Below are positions 61,740 through 64,000 of a DNA stretch of 64,000 bases, piece by piece. Location: NCBI GenBank assembly GCA_963402885.1, contig OY727096.1, forward strand, positions 20,627,820 to 20,691,819, in the 5' to 3' direction. Below the pieces are notes generated by a model. It was not told the origin of the DNA. It saw only the letters and a list, made by a program, of their open reading frames with translations, and ran no database searches. The translations under genes and the position numbers were made by a program. Source of the DNA: Antedon bifida. Lineage: Eukaryota; Echinodermata; Crinoidea; Comatulida; Antedonidae. How positions within the stretch are numbered: the first letter of the stretch is position 1; each line of letters starts with the position of its first letter.

Positions 61740-63053
61740 AAGATATTAATAAATGCTATTATGAGAGAAATCGAGGATTGAACGTTGGAACGATACTGAC
61801 CCTTTTCTTGACGAATTGCAATTGGCGTTGTGCCGGTTTTACAGGATCGAGTATAATGTTGACAATGGCCTACAGTATCGTTCAATATATGCAAATTAGT
61901 ATCTAAAATTATCTAAATTGGATTTTCCATAAGAATATAATATCGTTATGTTTCATGAGGACAAAAGCTTTAGAAAAATGAGTAATGTGACACGCGCATT
62001 ATTACATGATTTCGATCGGCGCGCGCACTGTCATTAATAATCGGCCCATTTTATACAGCTCTTTTTAACACTTGTTGTGAGGTTCTTTCATGTCATATGT
62101 GGCTCTTTAGGCCTATATGTTCAATTATATGTGTAAATCGAACCCGAAATCCATTAAAATACCGGTGCTTTCATGGTTGGTGATTCAAATAATGACTCTT
62201 TTTAACACTCTAGGATATTACTGTTCGTAATTTTAAAAATCATTTACTTTGTATTCCTTTTTATCAACAATCATTCTGCACAAAATATGATTATTATTAT
62301 TATTATTTGGCAAATATTTACATTATAGACATGAACACCAAATGATTAATATTTGTTTTTATTTATTCTGTATATCAATAATACTATAATGATAAATGAT
62401 GCAGAATTACTAACTAAACATTTTATTAGTCACTAATATAAAATGTGCATTTAACTATATACTAACTGTTAATTTGATTAACCTTTAATCAGTACTTTTC
62501 AAGTATCTATATATATATATAAAATGCATAAAAGGAAAACAATAGGACATGTATACTGTACTTATATTGTTATAAAATATTGTATTTAGTCCATTTATTT
62601 TGACGGTGTTTTCATACTAATAGGCCTATAATATGATACTGAAATTATTGTTAGTTCTAAGAATTGCAAACAAAAATTGAAAAAAAACCAAGTCACCAAA
62701 ATCAATTCAGAAATTGGTGACTTGTCACTATTCAGCCTTGATAACAAAATATAAATAAATAAAAATACCCTGTTTAAAGTTAAGACCTGTATATACTGTA
62801 CTTAGGCCTATATTGTTATAAAATATTGTATTTAGTCCATTTATTTGACGGTTTTTTCATAATAATATGATATGATACTGAAATTATTTTTAATTCTAAG
62901 AATTGCAAACAAAAATGGAAACAAAAAACCCCTCACCAAAATCAATTCGAAAGTAGACAAAAAACACAATAACAAAATATATGGTCAGGTCATGGGCACT
63001 TGTGACGAGGATTACTACTGCTAACCATAATAAGTTTTCAATATGGTCAACTT
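61740..63053. repeat. Spacer between STING G and H
   Basis: 61740-62400 is the 5' flank of G and matches 47998-48480 beside E. 62080-62230 matches the D-E spacer at 40970-41130. 62440-62990 repeats the CTTTAACG/TTTGACGG blocks and the AGTAGACAAAA-ACACAATAACAAAATAT word also found just downstream of F (50080). It shows the repeat order of the ancestral unit. No gene. Confidence 0.75.
61889..61896. promoter_or_regulatory. Octamer ATGCAAAT upstream of STING G
   Basis: Perfect octamer 211 bp upstream of the G start codon, in the block TACAGTATCGTTCAATAT-ATGCAAATTAG. Confidence 0.4.
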
Positions 63054-63822
63054 CTAGCCACTAATTTGTACCCGATTTTCTTTGATTTTATCAAGAAGGA
63101 CATCTCTTAACAGAGGGCCATCGTCTGCACCTGGAAGAAAAACAATTAAACATATTTTTTAGGCAAAGTCAATTAATCAATTCTAGAAGATTAAAGAAAG
63201 ATCAGATATATGATTATACAAAGAAGATTGTATGTTCTTAAATAAAACAAAGTCACGCATACAATTTCAGGGCAAACACACTGGTTTGTGTTTACCTGAA
63301 AAAGGCACAATGACGCATTTATTTCGACAATCTTCGTTGCCATCAATTAGTTCCGTAAGTTTTCTGACGAGCAAGCGGCACTGATCATCACGTTTCTGTG
63401 CATCAAATTCAGTATACAAAGACATCTGGAACAGTGTGTCAATGATGGTCACATATTCACAAATGGCATAGTGTGACTGAAAGAAAAGGCTCTATTGAAA
63501 TATTTTTAAAAAGTAACCACTTCCTAAGTATCCATTTATTATATAATATGAACTAGCACTACAGTACAGATTTTACTTACAACTCCTTCTTCATTTTCAA
63601 TTTTGTAGACTGAATTAATGTACCTCCTGGTAACACCAGCACGAGGTTCTTCAACAACCGGTAAATCACTGACAATTGTAATTCCTCTGTGTTTGTCGCT
63701 GTCTCCAAGTTTGGAAGGAATGCTACAGTTCCGAGGTATAATAGCATAGAATTTGCACTGCAGGTTCCCCTGATTTAATTCACGTTTCCAGATTTCATCC
63801 CTTTCTATAGTTCCTTTAAGAT
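63054..63822 (-). CDS. STING1: STING copy H, 3' part only (runs off the window)
   Basis: Three exons are visible: 63581-63822 (DRAG type), 63296-63476 (CEYVT type) and 63054-63130 (C-terminal). They are in phase and undamaged, so copy H is probably an intact gene whose membrane exons lie beyond 64000. The pocket reads PRAGVTRRYINSVYKI, with R232 kept and an arginine near R238, and CEYVTIID, with E260 and T263 kept. Two differences from B and D are YAIIPRNC in place of YAIVPLNC and a proline in place of the Asp before R232. The tail is GADDGPLLRDVLLDKIKENR then VQISG, ending in a pLxIS-like RVQIS. It is the intact counterpart of pseudogene F. Confidence 0.88.
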
Positions 63823-64000
63823 CTGAGAGAAAATGATATAAATAATAATATAAATATTCATACAGCTTAATGTAAAAGAATGAATGACTTTATATATTAG
63901 TAATATAATTCAGAGAACAGACTATGTGAAATAAGACTAGTTACATGCACAGTGTTAATAAAGTATTTATTTTTACTTTGAAGATTTATTATTGATTTAT

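Noticed and set aside
61667-61894. 75-codon minus-strand frame ending in CTTMAG upstream of STING G
   Set aside because: It shares the MAG start codons but runs through the 5' flank. The frame is not open in the same place upstream of the other copies, so the short MAG exon is a better start.

Overview
This is an AT-rich, intron-rich animal genome window with short exons, GT-AG introns and many truncated non-LTR retrotransposons, tRNA-derived SINEs and MITEs. The genes it carries suggest a marine invertebrate deuterostome such as an echinoderm. The lineage is inference; nothing here fixes the species.

Layout. (1) Positions 2307-13074, plus strand: MEI1 (meiotic double-strand-break formation protein 1), assembled here from 27 exons; the first exon was not found. 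(2) Positions 15129-28941, minus strand: XPO6 (exportin-6, the actin/profilin exporter), 24 coding exons and a predicted 1149 aa, tail-to-tail with MEI1. (3) Positions 30087-64000, minus strand: a head-to-tail array of eight STING (STING1/TMEM173) loci, called A to H from left to right. B, E and G read as complete genes of 382, 374 and 359 aa. D (373 aa) is complete except for a lost splice acceptor that a paired splice-site shift could rescue. A has a frameshift near the C-terminus. C and F are degraded pseudogenes. H runs off the right edge.

Gene model. Each complete copy has the same six exons: a tiny first exon carrying the ATG and two or three codons; one large exon for the four transmembrane segments; a 109-nt exon with the GLAWSY-type start of the cyclic-dinucleotide domain; an exon with the DRAG-type pocket; an exon with the C-E-Y-V-T motif; and a short variable C-terminal exon. 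The copies differ at pocket positions and in the C-terminal tail. None has a vertebrate-length C-terminal signalling tail.

Evolution. Copies E+F and G+H are two rounds of one duplicated two-gene unit of roughly 11-12 kb with shared flanks. The pairs are made unequal by a 3.2-kb inverted-repeat transposon upstream of E, a 5.0-kb composite insertion in intron 4 of G, and a minisatellite in intron 3 that is longer in G than in E. The array looks like a recently and still expanding innate-immune receptor cluster, and is the most interesting part of the window.
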